A DNA stretch of 64,000 bases from positions 2,852,001 through 2,916,000 of the forward strand of contig OZ241383.1 of NCBI GenBank assembly GCA_965200775.1. Reading direction: 5' to 3'. The notes under the pieces are model-generated. The model made no database searches, had not been told where the DNA came from, and worked only from the letters and a program-made list of their open reading frames with translations. The stretch is from Poriferisocius sp965200775. GTDB lineage: Bacteria > Actinomycetota > Acidimicrobiia > Acidimicrobiales > Bin134. Both the position numbers and the translations under genes were made by a program. Of the stretch, positions 32,408 through 41,012 are shown in pieces; the first letter of the stretch is position 1, and every line of letters begins with the position of its first letter.

Positions 32408-33370
32408 TCAGTAGATCTTGAACAACCGCAGGGCGTTGTCTCGGAGAAATTTGGGCCACACGTGGGAGCGAAACGGCACTTCGCGCATCTCGGTCATGAT
32501 CCGCTCCAGCGACAACCCCGACGGGAAGTAGCCGGCGTAGAGCACCTTGTCGGCCCCCCTGGTGTTGGCATAGTCGATGATGGCTTTGGGGTAGTGCTTG
32601 GGAGCGAACGCCGAGGTGGAGTAGTGCAGCCCCGGCCACTTCAACATGAGCTTCACCATGAGCTTCTCCCACGGCTCGGCACCGTGGCGGGTGACCAGCA
32701 CCAACTCGGGGAAGTCGTAGCACACCCGGTCGAGGTGTTCGACGTGCTGTGGGCCGAACGGGAACCTCGGCCCCGGCATCCCGGCGTTGATGCACATGGG
32801 GATTTCCAGCTCGCAGCAGGCAGCGTAGAGCGGGTACATGAGAGGGTCGCCGATGTTGACCTGAGGGTGCAGGCCGGTGGGAAAGCAGGCTGCTGCCACC
32901 ACCCCCAGCTCGTCCACCGCCTGTCGTAGGTCCCGCACCGCTTGTACTCCGAGGTTCGGGTCCACCAGGTAGCTACCGTACAGCCGCCGGGGGTGCTCGG
33001 TTACCCCTCGAGTGCCCCAGGTGTCGCCGAAGCTCACCGGCAGCAGGCCCTTGTCCACCCCCCAGCGGTCCATCTCGGCCAGCAGGTAGGCCAGGAAGTC
33101 AACAGTGCCGTCCACCACGGGGAGGTCCTTGAACATGTAGCCCGCACCGTGGCCGAATCCCCGGCTCTCTGTGTCCTTCAGCAGGCCCTCGTAGGAGGCG
33201 AACCAGGCGTCACGGTTGGGGGGCACGCCCAGCATGAGGTCCACCACGCCGATTCCCTCCATAGGGTGAGGGTCGGCGGCTGAGGCGGGATCGGTTGCGT
33301 TGGGATCGGTGTCCATGGGGTTAGGGTCGGCGGCTGGTGCGGCGGCAGAGGCGCTGCCGCCTTCGAGCAT
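32408..33370 (-). CDS. Amidohydrolase-2 family protein
   Basis: 320 residues as annotated. The core from about residue 37 (MEGIGVVDLMLGVPPNRDAWFASY) to the end shows the metal-dependent hydrolase TIM-barrel pattern seen in ACMSD-like proteins: FGDTWGTRGVTEHPRRLYGSYLVDP, VVAAACFPTGLHPQ, DFPELVLVTRHGAEPWEKL, DKVLYAGYFPSGLSLERI. The classical HxH start motif is replaced by V-D-L-M, so metal binding is uncertain. Residues 9-36 (PADPNPMDTDPNATDPASAAD) come from a short DNA repeat; a start at 33262 (MEGIG) would drop them. The ATG at 33370 abuts the aldolase stop. Confidence 0.82.
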   Translation of the reverse strand: MLEGGSASAAAPAADPNPMDTDPNATDPASAADPHPMEGIGVVDLMLGVPPNRDAWFASYEGLLKDTESRGFGHGAGYMFKDLPVVDGTVDFLAYLLAEMDRWGVDKGLLPVSFGDTWGTRGVTEHPRRLYGSYLVDPNLGVQAVRDLRQAVDELGVVAAACFPTGLHPQVNIGDPLMYPLYAACCELEIPMCINAGMPGPRFPFGPQHVEHLDRVCYDFPELVLVTRHGAEPWEKLMVKLMLKWPGLHYSTSAFAPKHYPKAIIDYANTRGADKVLYAGYFPSGLSLERIMTEMREVPFRSHVWPKFLRDNALRLFKIY

Positions 33371-34090
33371 CTATTGGGCCAGAGCCTCGAACAGGTCGGC
33401 GTCGGTGCGGCGCAGGCGGCGGTAGTTGGCCTCCCACATCATCGGGATGAAGTACTGGTGGTAGGCCTTCTTGGCCCGAGCGGCCTCGGCTTCGGGCATC
33501 TCGTGGCCTCCCACCACCTGGGCCTCGTAGTGGGCCCGGGCCGACGTTTCCAGGGCGATGGCCTTGACCGTGGCTTCCTCCAGGGAGGGGCACACAAAGC
33601 AGGCACCGTGGTTGCCGATGAGCACCACCGACCGGTCGCCCAGTGCTTCGGCCATCCGGGGGCCGTCCACCGGGTTGTCGATGCCGTTGTCGGCGTAGTG
33701 GGCCTGCTCCTCGAAGAACAGGCAGGCGTCGGCCGAGTACATGCCCACGTCCTTACCGGTAGTGGACAGCACCTCCACGTAGTGGGAGTGAGTGTGGATC
33801 ACCGAGTTGGCGTCGGGACGGGCCTCGTAGAAGCCGGCGTGGAACCGCACCGCCGGTGACGCCGGGGTGTCGCCCTCCAAAAGGTTGAGGTCCATGTCGT
33901 AGCAGTTCACATCGCCGGGCAGGGTTTCGCTGAAGTAGCCGAACGGCGAAACCCAGAAGGCGTCGTGGCGCTCCGGGGCCCGCACCGACACATGACCGGC
34001 CACCCGGCTCTCGCATCCCTCCCGGCCCAGGATGCGCCGCGCCGCGGCCACCTGGAAAGCGGGATGGTCTTCGGTCCAGGTTGTGGTCAT
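33371..34090 (-). CDS. Class II aldolase/adducin family protein
   Basis: 239 residues. The zinc-binding His of fuculose-phosphate-aldolase-like proteins are visible in SVIHTHSHYVEVLSTTG (about 96-112) and VLIGNHGACFVCPSLEEA (about 153-170). Starts RILGREGCESRVAGHVSVRAP, with the G-H-V-S region of the substrate loop. In catabolic clusters such proteins act as aldolases, decarboxylases or dehydratases on hydroxyacids. Directly followed by the amidohydrolase gene without a gap. Confidence 0.9.
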   Translation of the reverse strand: MTTTWTEDHPAFQVAAARRILGREGCESRVAGHVSVRAPERHDAFWVSPFGYFSETLPGDVNCYDMDLNLLEGDTPASPAVRFHAGFYEARPDANSVIHTHSHYVEVLSTTGKDVGMYSADACLFFEEQAHYADNGIDNPVDGPRMAEALGDRSVVLIGNHGACFVCPSLEEATVKAIALETSARAHYEAQVVGGHEMPEAEAARAKKAYHQYFIPMMWEANYRRLRRTDADLFEALAQ

Positions 34091-34173
34091 CGCTCCTCCT
34101 TGGTGTTACTCGATGGTGGGTTCCCAGGCATGTCGGCGAGGCGGGACGCCCTAGCCTGTTCGGGGATGCGCCA

Positions 34174-35310
34174 TCAGACCTGGATGTCGTAGAGGCGGCG
34201 GACATTGCCCGACACGATGGCCCGGCGCACCTCGTCGGGAGCATCGACGAAATGTTCGGCGATCACCGCCTGGCTGTTGGGCCAGGTGGACACGTGGTGG
34301 GGGAAGTCATTGCCCCACATCATGGTCTCGGTTCCGATCACGTCGCGGGCCGCCACGCCGGTGCGGTCCCGCATGAACGTGACCCGGAAGTTGTTGCGCC
34401 AATAGTGGGAGGGTTCGTGTCGGCACCTCATGTCCTTCAGGAGCCGGGAATGGCGTTGGAACCAGTAGTCGGCCCGCTCCAGCAGGTTCCCGGCCCAGCC
34501 GACGTCGTTTTCCGCCGAGACGATCATCAGGTCGGGGAACCGGTCGAAGACACCCCCGAAGATGAGGTCGAGCACCACCTCCTGGATGTCCACCGTTTGC
34601 AGCACCGACCGGGTGGACGTGCCCTGGTCCCACGCTTTTTCGGGGTCGCGGGTGGTGGCAGCGTGGAGGTTCATCGGCATGGAATGTTCCACCGCCGCTG
34701 CCCACAGCGGGTCGAACGACGGGTCCTGGTAGGGGTTGTCCTCGCCGTTGACCACCGGAATCATCATCCCCCTGAGCCCCATGGCCCGGCACCGCTTGAT
34801 CTCCTTGGCGGCCCGTTCCAGGTCCACCGGCGAGAGCAGGCCGATGCCCACGAAGGTGTCGGGTACCTGGCTAACGAACTCGCCGACCCAGGTGTTGTAG
34901 GCCTCGAACAGGGCCCACTGGAACTCCACGTCACGGATCGGGTACATCTGCATGGCGATGGTGGGGTAGAGCACCTCGCCGGTGACCCCGTCGGTTCGCA
35001 GCGCTTCGAGGCGTACCTGCGGGTCCCAGCCCACGTCGGGCACGTCCTCGTCCCAGCGGCCCTTGGCCCGTACCTCGTCGTCGGATCGCATACAGCCGGC
35101 CAACAGCCCGATCGGGGGGAGCCGGGCCTGGTCGCACACCAGCCGATCGGTGGTCTCCTCGTGGATTAGCCGGGGGGCCCTGTCCCGGTAGGCCTCCACC
35201 GTGTAGATCTGCCACAGGTCGTGGGGTTCGATCACGTGGGAGTCGGCCGAGAAAACGTCGATGCCGTTGTTGTTGGTTGCTCCCGGTGTTGTGCTGCCGT
35301 TTCCGCTCAT
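34174..35310 (-). CDS. Amidohydrolase family protein (ACMSD-like)
   Basis: 378 residues if started at MSGNGSTTPGATNNN (35310); two earlier in-frame Mets (35349, 35367) are possible. FSADSHVIEPHDLW carries a D-x-H near the N-terminus; MNLHAATTRDP, VLDLIFGGVFDRFPDLMIVS and MMWGNDFPHHVSTWPNS (catalytic Asp) complete the amidohydrolase-2 pattern of decarboxylases/hydrolases acting on ring or acid substrates. On the same strand as, and 84 bp upstream of, the class II aldolase. Together with its neighbours it points to breakdown of an unidentified aromatic or hydroxyacid compound. Confidence 0.88.
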   Translation of the reverse strand: MSGNGSTTPGATNNNGIDVFSADSHVIEPHDLWQIYTVEAYRDRAPRLIHEETTDRLVCDQARLPPIGLLAGCMRSDDEVRAKGRWDEDVPDVGWDPQVRLEALRTDGVTGEVLYPTIAMQMYPIRDVEFQWALFEAYNTWVGEFVSQVPDTFVGIGLLSPVDLERAAKEIKRCRAMGLRGMMIPVVNGEDNPYQDPSFDPLWAAAVEHSMPMNLHAATTRDPEKAWDQGTSTRSVLQTVDIQEVVLDLIFGGVFDRFPDLMIVSAENDVGWAGNLLERADYWFQRHSRLLKDMRCRHEPSHYWRNNFRVTFMRDRTGVAARDVIGTETMMWGNDFPHHVSTWPNSQAVIAEHFVDAPDEVRRAIVSGNVRRLYDIQV

Positions 35311-35429
35311 CGCCCCCGATGTTATGGGAACTCCCAGAACTCCGCTCATTGCCGGGCTGAAGGCCACCAGAGCGGGCGTGTGTTGGGGGAGCCGGGCCGG
35401 GGGCCATGTAGATAGGACAGGCGGGTAAC

Positions 35430-36305
35430 GTGGCCGACGTGAGTGTTTGTGCGTTCATCGGGTTGGGAAACATGGGGTTCCCCATGGCCGGCCACTTGGT
35501 GGCAGCCGGTCACGAGGTTCGGGTGTTCAACCGGACAGCGGAGGTGGCGCACCGGTGGGCCGAGCGTTACGGAGGGACCGTGGCGGACACCCCGGCGGCC
35601 GCGGCGGGTGGGGCTGAGTTCGTGTTCACCTGCGTAGGTGCCGACGACGACCTGCGAGCGGTGGTGCGGGACGATGGCTACGGCGCTCTCAGCACCATGG
35701 CGGCCGGTTCGGTGCTGGTGGACCACACCACCGCTTCGGCCGAGGTGGCTCTGGAGATGGCCGAAGAGTGTGCCAACCGGGGGATCGGCTGGTTGGATGC
35801 CCCCATCTCCGGGGGCCAGGCCGGGGCCGAGAACGGCGTGCTAACCGTGATGTGCGGCGGCGATCCTGCCGGTTTCGAGGCGGCCCGCCCGGTGATCGAC
35901 GCCTACGCCTCGGCCGTGACCCTCATGGGTCCAGCAGGGTCGGGCCAGCTCACCAAGATGGTCAACCAGATCCTGTGCGCCGGGGCCATCCAGGGGGCCG
36001 CGGAAGCGCTGGCCTTCGGCGAGCGGGCCGGACTGGACATGGAGCAGGTGCTGGCCGCTGTTACCAAGGGAGCGGCCGGGTCGTGGTATCTCCAGAACCG
36101 GGGCCACACCATGGTGGCCGACCAGTTCGACTTCGGCTTCGCGGTGGACTGGATGCTGAAGGACCTCAACCTGGTGGCCGATGCCGCGGATGGCCTCGAC
36201 GCCCCCATCCCGCTGGTGGAGCTGTGCCGCCGCTACATGACCGACGCCGCTGCAGCCGGCGACAACCGCCTTGACGCAACCTCCATCATCCGCCGCTACC
36301 GGTAG
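35430..36305 (+). CDS. Beta-hydroxyacid dehydrogenase (3-hydroxyisobutyrate dehydrogenase-like)
   Basis: 291 residues from a GTG. Rossmann start CAFIGLGNMGFPMAGHLVAAG (GxGxxG), substrate loop LDAPISGGQAGAENGVLTVMCGG (about 115-138), catalytic Lys in GQLTKMVNQILCAG (Lys about 173) and C-terminal helix FAVDWMLKDLNLVADAADG are all as in 3-hydroxyisobutyrate, tartronate-semialdehyde and related NAD(P)-dependent reductases. Exact substrate unknown. Divergent from the amidohydrolase gene and convergent with the HpaI-type aldolase. Confidence 0.92.
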   Translation: MADVSVCAFIGLGNMGFPMAGHLVAAGHEVRVFNRTAEVAHRWAERYGGTVADTPAAAAGGAEFVFTCVGADDDLRAVVRDDGYGALSTMAAGSVLVDHTTASAEVALEMAEECANRGIGWLDAPISGGQAGAENGVLTVMCGGDPAGFEAARPVIDAYASAVTLMGPAGSGQLTKMVNQILCAGAIQGAAEALAFGERAGLDMEQVLAAVTKGAAGSWYLQNRGHTMVADQFDFGFAVDWMLKDLNLVADAADGLDAPIPLVELCRRYMTDAAAAGDNRLDATSIIRRYR

Positions 36306-36342
36306 GAGCCGGCGTGTCACCGGCATTTACCCGGCCAGGTGG

Positions 36343-37173
36343 TCAGTAGAGCGATTCGCGGCCCGGGCTCTGGGGGGCGTCGGCGGCGGGGCCGTCGCCC
36401 AGGGCGCTCAGCACCTGCTGGCGGTGGGAGTTCACCGCTGCTGTGAGGGCCGCGGAGTCGGCGGTGATGGTGACCATGCGGTACCCCTGGGCTACTCGGG
36501 TTGCCGCCAGGGTGGGGGTGGAGTGGATGCCGGGCACCACGTCGTGGCGTTGGCAGGCATCCACGATGGCGGCCAGGGCGTCGTCGAACGCCGCTTGGCC
36601 GTCGTTGTTGCCGGGCTGCAGTCCCAGGCTCACCGACAGGTCGGAGGGGCCGACGTACACGGCGTCCACCCCGGGCGTGGACACGATGTCGTCCAGATTT
36701 TCCAGTGCGGCCACCGTCTCGACCATGGGGATACACTGCACCGCTTCGTTGGCCCCGGAGAAATATCCCTCGCCGTCGCGCAGCGAGGCCCGGATCGGCC
36801 CGACGCTGCGAGCCCCCTCCGGGGCGTACCGGCACGACCGGACAGCGGCCTCCGCTTCGGCCCGGCTGTTGACCATGGGAACGATGATCCCCAGAGCGCC
36901 GGCGTCCAGCATCCGGCCGATGATGCCCTGCTCGTTCCACGGCACCCTCACCACCGGCGAGGAGGTTCCCAGGTCGATGGCCGCCATCATGGGCAGCGCA
37001 TCGGAGTAGTCGGCCAAGCCGTGTTGCATGTCGATGCACACGTAGTCGAAGCCGGCCCTCGACATGATCTCGCATCCCATCGCCGTCGGCAGCCCGGCCC
37101 AGGCCCCCAGTGCCGGTCGCCCTGCGGCGAAAGCCGTGGCCAACGGATGCGTGTTGCTTGTGGAATCACCCAT
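36343..37173 (-). CDS. HpcH/HpaI family aldolase
   Basis: 276 residues from the ATG at 37173 (MGDSTSNTHPLATAFAAGRP). Class II pyruvate-dependent aldolase motifs: FDYVCIDMQHGLADYSDA (catalytic His), PVVRVPWNEQGIIGRMLDAGALGIIVPMVNS (Arg and the G-I-I-V-P-M loop), PMVETVAALENLDDI (metal Glu), VDAVYVGPSDLSVSLGL (metal Asp). Cleaves 2-keto-4-hydroxy acids to pyruvate plus an aldehyde. It precedes no operon partner and its start lies 18 bp from the tRNA-Ala 3' end. Confidence 0.92.
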   Translation of the reverse strand: MGDSTSNTHPLATAFAAGRPALGAWAGLPTAMGCEIMSRAGFDYVCIDMQHGLADYSDALPMMAAIDLGTSSPVVRVPWNEQGIIGRMLDAGALGIIVPMVNSRAEAEAAVRSCRYAPEGARSVGPIRASLRDGEGYFSGANEAVQCIPMVETVAALENLDDIVSTPGVDAVYVGPSDLSVSLGLQPGNNDGQAAFDDALAAIVDACQRHDVVPGIHSTPTLAATRVAQGYRMVTITADSAALTAAVNSHRQQVLSALGDGPAADAPQSPGRESLY

Positions 37174-37190
37174 GGCCGTTACCGTACCGG

Positions 37191-37264
37191 TGGAGCTGAT
37201 GGGACTCGAACCCACGACCCCCTGCTTGCAAAGCAGGTGCTCTAGCCGACTGAGCTACAGCCCC
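37191..37264 (-). tRNA. tRNA-Ala (anticodon TGC)
   Basis: Read on the minus strand: acceptor GGGGCTG pairs fully with CAGCTCC (one G-U), discriminator A; D arm AGCTCAGTCGGCTAGAGC; anticodon stem CCTGC/GCAGG with loop TTTGCAA (anticodon TGC); T arm GTGGG-TTCGAGT-CCCAT. 74 nt; the CCA end is not encoded (CCG follows the discriminator). Confidence 0.95.
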
Positions 37265-37349
37265 CGACCGGTCCAGCGTACCGAGCCGGTGGCCCGGTGA
37301 ACGACCCAATACCCGGCTCAATGTGACCCGCGCTCCATGTCGTGGTGGA

Positions 37350-38483
37350 ATGACGGAGGTGAGGCTGGATCTGAGCGACGATCAGGAGTTCTTCCGGGAG
37401 ACCACCCGGCGGTTCATCGAATCCGAGACTCCGATCAGCACGATCAGGGAGTTGCACGATCACCCCGGCGGGCACCCTCCAAGCTGGTGGCAGGCCGCTT
37501 CCGAGTTGGGCTGGACCTCGTTGATGGTTCCCGAACATCTGGGCGGCGGCAGCATTTCGGGGCGGCCGGTTGTGGACTTGTCCATCGTGGCCGACGAGAT
37601 GGGCCGGGGCCTGGCGCCCGGACCGTTCCTACCCGTCAACGTGGTGGCCGACACTCTGGGTCGCTCCGGCACGCCCGACCAGCAGGCGGTGCTCGAAGGG
37701 GTGCTGGCCGGTGAGACGATCTTGGCGTGGGCGTTCTGCGAGCCCGGTGGCGACTGGACTGCCGACCATGTGGCTGCCGAGGCGACTCCGGCCGGAGGTG
37801 GCTACGTGCTCAACGGGGTGAAGACAGCGGTGGAGGCCGGCGCTCAGGCCCATCGGCTTCTGGTTACCGCTCGCACCTCCGACGGCTTGGCCCAGTTCCT
37901 GGTGCCGTCCGATGCCGACGGCATCACCGTCGCCCCCCAGGAGTCGCTGGACCTGGGGCGTCGGTTCGCCGAAGTGCGGTTTGTGGATGTGGCCGTCGGC
38001 CCCGAGGCTCTGGTTGGCGAACCGGGAGCGCCGGCAGAGGCCGATGTGGAGCGCCAGTTGCTGCTGGCCCTCGTGATCCAGTGCGCCGACAGCGCGGGGG
38101 CCGCTGCCCGGGTGCTGGAGTTCACCATCGAGTACGCCTTCGACCGCTACTCGTTCGGTCGCCCGCTGGCCTCGTATCAGGCCCTCAAGCACCGGTTTGC
38201 CGACATGAAGCTGTGGTCGGAGGCTTCCCAGGCGGCCGCCGACGGCGCGGCCGATGCGCTGGACGACGGCTCCAACGCCGTGCAAATGGCCTCGGCGGCC
38301 AAGGCCTACGTGGGAGACCACTCGGTTGACATCATGCAGGATTGCGTGCAGCTCCACGGCGGCATCGGGGTGACCTGGGAGCACGACCTGCACCTGTTCC
38401 TGCGGCGGGCCACCGTCAACCGGGGCCTGTTCGGAACTTCTGCCCAGTATCGGGACTCCGTGGCCAAGGCGGTTGGGCTGTGA
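37350..38483 (+). CDS. Acyl-CoA dehydrogenase
   Basis: 377 residues, MTEVRLDLSDDQEFFRETTRRFIES, with the flavin-dependent dehydrogenase plan: N-terminal helices, a middle beta domain (WAFCEPGGDWTADHVAAEAT, VLNGVKTAVEAGAQAHRLLV) and a C-terminal helical domain (YSFGRPLASYQALKHRFADM, MQDCVQLHGGIGVTWEHDLHLFLRR). The FAD-contacting QLHGGIGxTWE motif is intact. Oxidises the alpha-beta bond of an acyl-CoA. The start is uncertain (GGTGGA touches the ATG; a GTG seven codons... downstream region shows no better choice). Forms a pair with the next acyl-CoA dehydrogenase gene 51 bp on, as in many heterodimeric steroid/fatty-acid degradation ACADs. Confidence 0.92.
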   Translation: MTEVRLDLSDDQEFFRETTRRFIESETPISTIRELHDHPGGHPPSWWQAASELGWTSLMVPEHLGGGSISGRPVVDLSIVADEMGRGLAPGPFLPVNVVADTLGRSGTPDQQAVLEGVLAGETILAWAFCEPGGDWTADHVAAEATPAGGGYVLNGVKTAVEAGAQAHRLLVTARTSDGLAQFLVPSDADGITVAPQESLDLGRRFAEVRFVDVAVGPEALVGEPGAPAEADVERQLLLALVIQCADSAGAAARVLEFTIEYAFDRYSFGRPLASYQALKHRFADMKLWSEASQAAADGAADALDDGSNAVQMASAAKAYVGDHSVDIMQDCVQLHGGIGVTWEHDLHLFLRRATVNRGLFGTSAQYRDSVAKAVGL

Positions 38484-38534
38484 GGTTGGGTCTTGCCCGT
38501 CGGATGCAGTGCTTGAGCCTGAGGGGAGGCAATC

Positions 38535-39788
38535 GTGGATGACTTCGTGTTCGCCGAAACCGATCCTTCGGAACTGGCCGAGTACCGGGACCGGGTCGAG
38601 GCGTGGATGAACGAGAACATGCCCCGGCGCAACCGGGAGAATCCCTGGAACCCCACCCACGACGACGATGAGAAGAGCAGCCGCAACCGGGAGCTCCAGC
38701 GGCGTCTCTCCGACGGCGGGTTCGCAGCGGTGTGCTACCCCAAGGAGTACGGGGGGCAGAGCCTCACCATGGCCCATCAGAGGATCATCGACGAGGTCAG
38801 CATGGACTTCGACATGCCGTTGGTGTTCAGCGTGCCCACGCTGTCGATTACCGGCCCGACCGTGCTGGAGTTCGGCACCGAGGAGCAGAAGCAGCGCTAC
38901 ATCCCTCGATGGATCAACGGCGACCACCTGTGGGTGCAGTTCATGTCCGAGCCGAGCAGCGGTTCCGACATGGCCGGTGCGCTGACCAGGGCCGATCGAG
39001 ACGGCGACGTGTTTGTCCTGAACGGCTCCAAAATCTGGAGCACCTTCGCCCAGCGCTCCGATTACGCCTTGATTTTGGCTCGCACCAACTGGGATGTGCC
39101 CAAGCACCGGGGTCTGACCATGTTCATCGTGCCGATTCACCATCCCGGCATCGAGATTCACCCCATCAAGATGGTGGACCGCACCGAGGAGTTCTGCCAG
39201 GAGTTCTTCAACGACGCCGAGATCCCGGTTGCCAACGTGTTGGGCGAGGTGGACGACGGTTGGACGGTGGCCTCACGCTTGCTGTTCCACGAGCGGGCCG
39301 CTGTGGGCGGGGCCTCCCCCTACACCCAGGGTCGCCATCGCAGCCGGTCGGCCGATGGGGTGGTGGAACTTGCCGCCAGGGGCCGGGCGTTGGGTGGCGA
39401 CGATGTGGGCCGTTTGCGCCAGTTGCTGGGCGACTTGGAGGTGAAGAGCCGGGTGGAGCGGTTGCTGTCCCGGCGGGTGGTGAAGGGCATCGAGTCGGGT
39501 TACTTCCCGCACCCGGCGGGCTCACTGGTGCGCCTGTTCAATGGCACGACCATGGTTCAGCGGACCACGGTGGCCATGGAGATGCAGGGCGATCGGGCCC
39601 TTGTGTGGAACCCGGGTGAGCCTTCGGGTACTTTCGGGGTTGATTTCGTGCAGCGCCAGCAGAGCTGCATCGGCGGCGGGACCACGGAGATGGCCCGCAA
39701 CATCATCAGCGAACGGGTGCTGGGGATGCCCCGTGAGCCCGCCCTCGACCGCGACCTCCCCTTCAACCAGGTCCCCCGCAACGCCTGA
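38535..39788 (+). CDS. Acyl-CoA dehydrogenase (second of a pair)
   Basis: 417 residues from a GTG seven bases after GGAGG. Motifs: GFAAVCYPKEYGGQSLTMAH, FMSEPSSGSDMAGALTRADRDGDVFVLNGSKIWSTFAQRSDYALI, HHPGIEIHPIKMVDRTEEFCQEFFNDAEIPVANVLGEVDDGW, and C-terminal QQSCIGGGTTEMARNIISERVLGMPRE. Probable partner of the preceding ACAD. The region about 250-330 (SPYTQGRHRSRSADGVVELA) is more divergent. The stop at 39788 is two bases before the left 21-bp repeat flanking the fic gene. Confidence 0.92.
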   Translation: MDDFVFAETDPSELAEYRDRVEAWMNENMPRRNRENPWNPTHDDDEKSSRNRELQRRLSDGGFAAVCYPKEYGGQSLTMAHQRIIDEVSMDFDMPLVFSVPTLSITGPTVLEFGTEEQKQRYIPRWINGDHLWVQFMSEPSSGSDMAGALTRADRDGDVFVLNGSKIWSTFAQRSDYALILARTNWDVPKHRGLTMFIVPIHHPGIEIHPIKMVDRTEEFCQEFFNDAEIPVANVLGEVDDGWTVASRLLFHERAAVGGASPYTQGRHRSRSADGVVELAARGRALGGDDVGRLRQLLGDLEVKSRVERLLSRRVVKGIESGYFPHPAGSLVRLFNGTTMVQRTTVAMEMQGDRALVWNPGEPSGTFGVDFVQRQQSCIGGGTTEMARNIISERVLGMPREPALDRDLPFNQVPRNA

Positions 39789-39789
39789 C

Positions 39790-39810
39790 TCAGGAGGCCA
39801 GGGGGCGGCC
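39790..39810. repeat. Left 21-bp perfect direct repeat flanking fic
   Basis: Begins tcaggaggccagggg and is identical over 21 bases to 40992-41012. The right-hand copy is exactly the last seven codons (G-R-P-L-A-S-stop) of the ELFV-dehydrogenase gene; this left copy is a detached duplicate lying two bases after an unrelated stop codon. Flanking bases differ on both sides, so the match is exactly 21 bp. Confidence 0.9.
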
Positions 39811-39913
39811 TGACCTGGACATTTGGAACTACATCGCGGTAGTTGTTGTTTTGTGCAGTTAGTTTGCGCCTTTGCGAACAAATTGTATTTTGTGCGCTAC
39901 ACTGGCTTTTGTT

Positions 39914-40957
39914 GTGAGCGAACAAGTTGCTGGAGGGGAAGTCCCACGAGGGGAAAGGTCAAGCCGTGGTCGTCCGTCCAGGGATGAGCTGTACAAACGA
40001 CTCGACATCCAAGTACAGGAGCTTTGGCAGAGAATGGGTGGATTGCCCGGCCCGGACGAGGCCTCGGCATCGGAGATCTGGCGGGAGATCATGTTCGAGG
40101 AGGTTCACCACTCGACGGCCATAGAAGGGAACACGCTCGTTCGGCGCGAGGTGGAGCGACTGCTGTTGGAGGGACAGGTTTCCGGGAGCAAGCATCTGTC
40201 CGAGTACCTGGAGGTGTTTGGCTACGCGAATGCAACGAGCTGGGTATACCGCCAAGCTCGACAGGCTTCCGAGGTGGTCGGCCACGCTGAAATCGTGACC
40301 TTGACCGAAGTCCGGGAAATCCATCGGTTGGCAATGACCGGGGTTTGGGAAGTTGCCCCTCATCCTGACGCAGAAGACCGGGAAAGGCCAGGCAGCTTTC
40401 GCAGGCACGAAATTCGTCCGTTTCCCGAAGGAATGGAACCGGTGTCTTGGCCTCTGGTGCAGGCCGAGATGGGAGCTTGGGTGGGCCAGGCCAACGCCTT
40501 GAGGGCTCGAACACCGTCCTTCTGCGAGGAGTTGGCCGCAGTTCACTGCCGCTTTGAACAGGTCCACCCGTTTCTGGACGGCAACGGCCGCACAGGTCGG
40601 CTCCTGCTCAATCTGATCTTGGTACGCCTTGGTTATCCGCCAGTGATCATTTTCAAGCGCGACAGAGATCGCTACCTGAACGCCCTTCGCCAGGCCGACA
40701 AGGGCCAATTCGGCCCCCTAGGGGAGCTGTTGACAAGAGGCATCCTGGACAGCTTGTATCGATTCGTAATCCCCTCGGTAGCGGGCCCGCTTCGGCTGGT
40801 GCCCATTGCTGCGCTGGCATCCAAGCAGATTGCGGTCTCAGCGCTGCGCGCTGCCGCAGGCAGGGGGAGGCTTCAGGCGACTCGTGGGCCTGATGGTCAG
40901 TGGCGTAGCACCCAAAAGTGGGTGGACGAGTACCTGAGCACCCGATACCGGAGATGA
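39914..40957 (+). CDS. Fic family protein (class II, with inhibitory helix and C-terminal HTH-like region)
   Basis: Fic enzymes transfer AMP (or another group) from a nucleotide to a protein hydroxyl. 347 residues from the GTG at 39914 (VSEQVAGGEVPRGERSSRGRP). The catalytic motif HPFLDGNGRTGRLLLN starts at His218 and is complete. The auto-inhibitory (S/T)xxxE(G/N) helix is STAIEGN (Ser67-Asn73), so activity should be self-restrained. C-terminal ~90 residues (LVPIAALASKQIAVSALRAA...STQKWVDEYL) may be a winged helix. The upstream 120 bp are AT-rich (acaaattgtattttgtgcgctacact) with a plausible TACACT -10, unlike neighbouring genes. The gene and its promoter lie between 21-bp direct repeats, indicating a recently inserted cassette. 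Confidence 0.9.
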   Translation: MSEQVAGGEVPRGERSSRGRPSRDELYKRLDIQVQELWQRMGGLPGPDEASASEIWREIMFEEVHHSTAIEGNTLVRREVERLLLEGQVSGSKHLSEYLEVFGYANATSWVYRQARQASEVVGHAEIVTLTEVREIHRLAMTGVWEVAPHPDAEDRERPGSFRRHEIRPFPEGMEPVSWPLVQAEMGAWVGQANALRARTPSFCEELAAVHCRFEQVHPFLDGNGRTGRLLLNLILVRLGYPPVIIFKRDRDRYLNALRQADKGQFGPLGELLTRGILDSLYRFVIPSVAGPLRLVPIAALASKQIAVSALRAAAGRGRLQATRGPDGQWRSTQKWVDEYLSTRYRR

Positions 40958-40991
40958 GACGGGCAGCCCTTTTGGTTCTTCGGCAGATGGA

Positions 40992-41012
40992 TCAGGAGGC
41001 CAGGGGGCGGCC
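40992..41012. repeat. Right 21-bp perfect direct repeat flanking fic
   Basis: The functional 3' end (final six codons plus stop) of the minus-strand ELFV-dehydrogenase gene. With the left copy it brackets 1181 bp (39811-40991) holding only fic and its promoter. No integrase or transposase lies inside. Confidence 0.9.

Noticed and set aside
37323..37349. ACAD start at 37323 adding nine residues
   Set aside because: The extra residues (MTRAPCRGG) match no acyl-CoA dehydrogenase; MTEVRLDLSDDQ at 37350 does. Signal for either start is weak.
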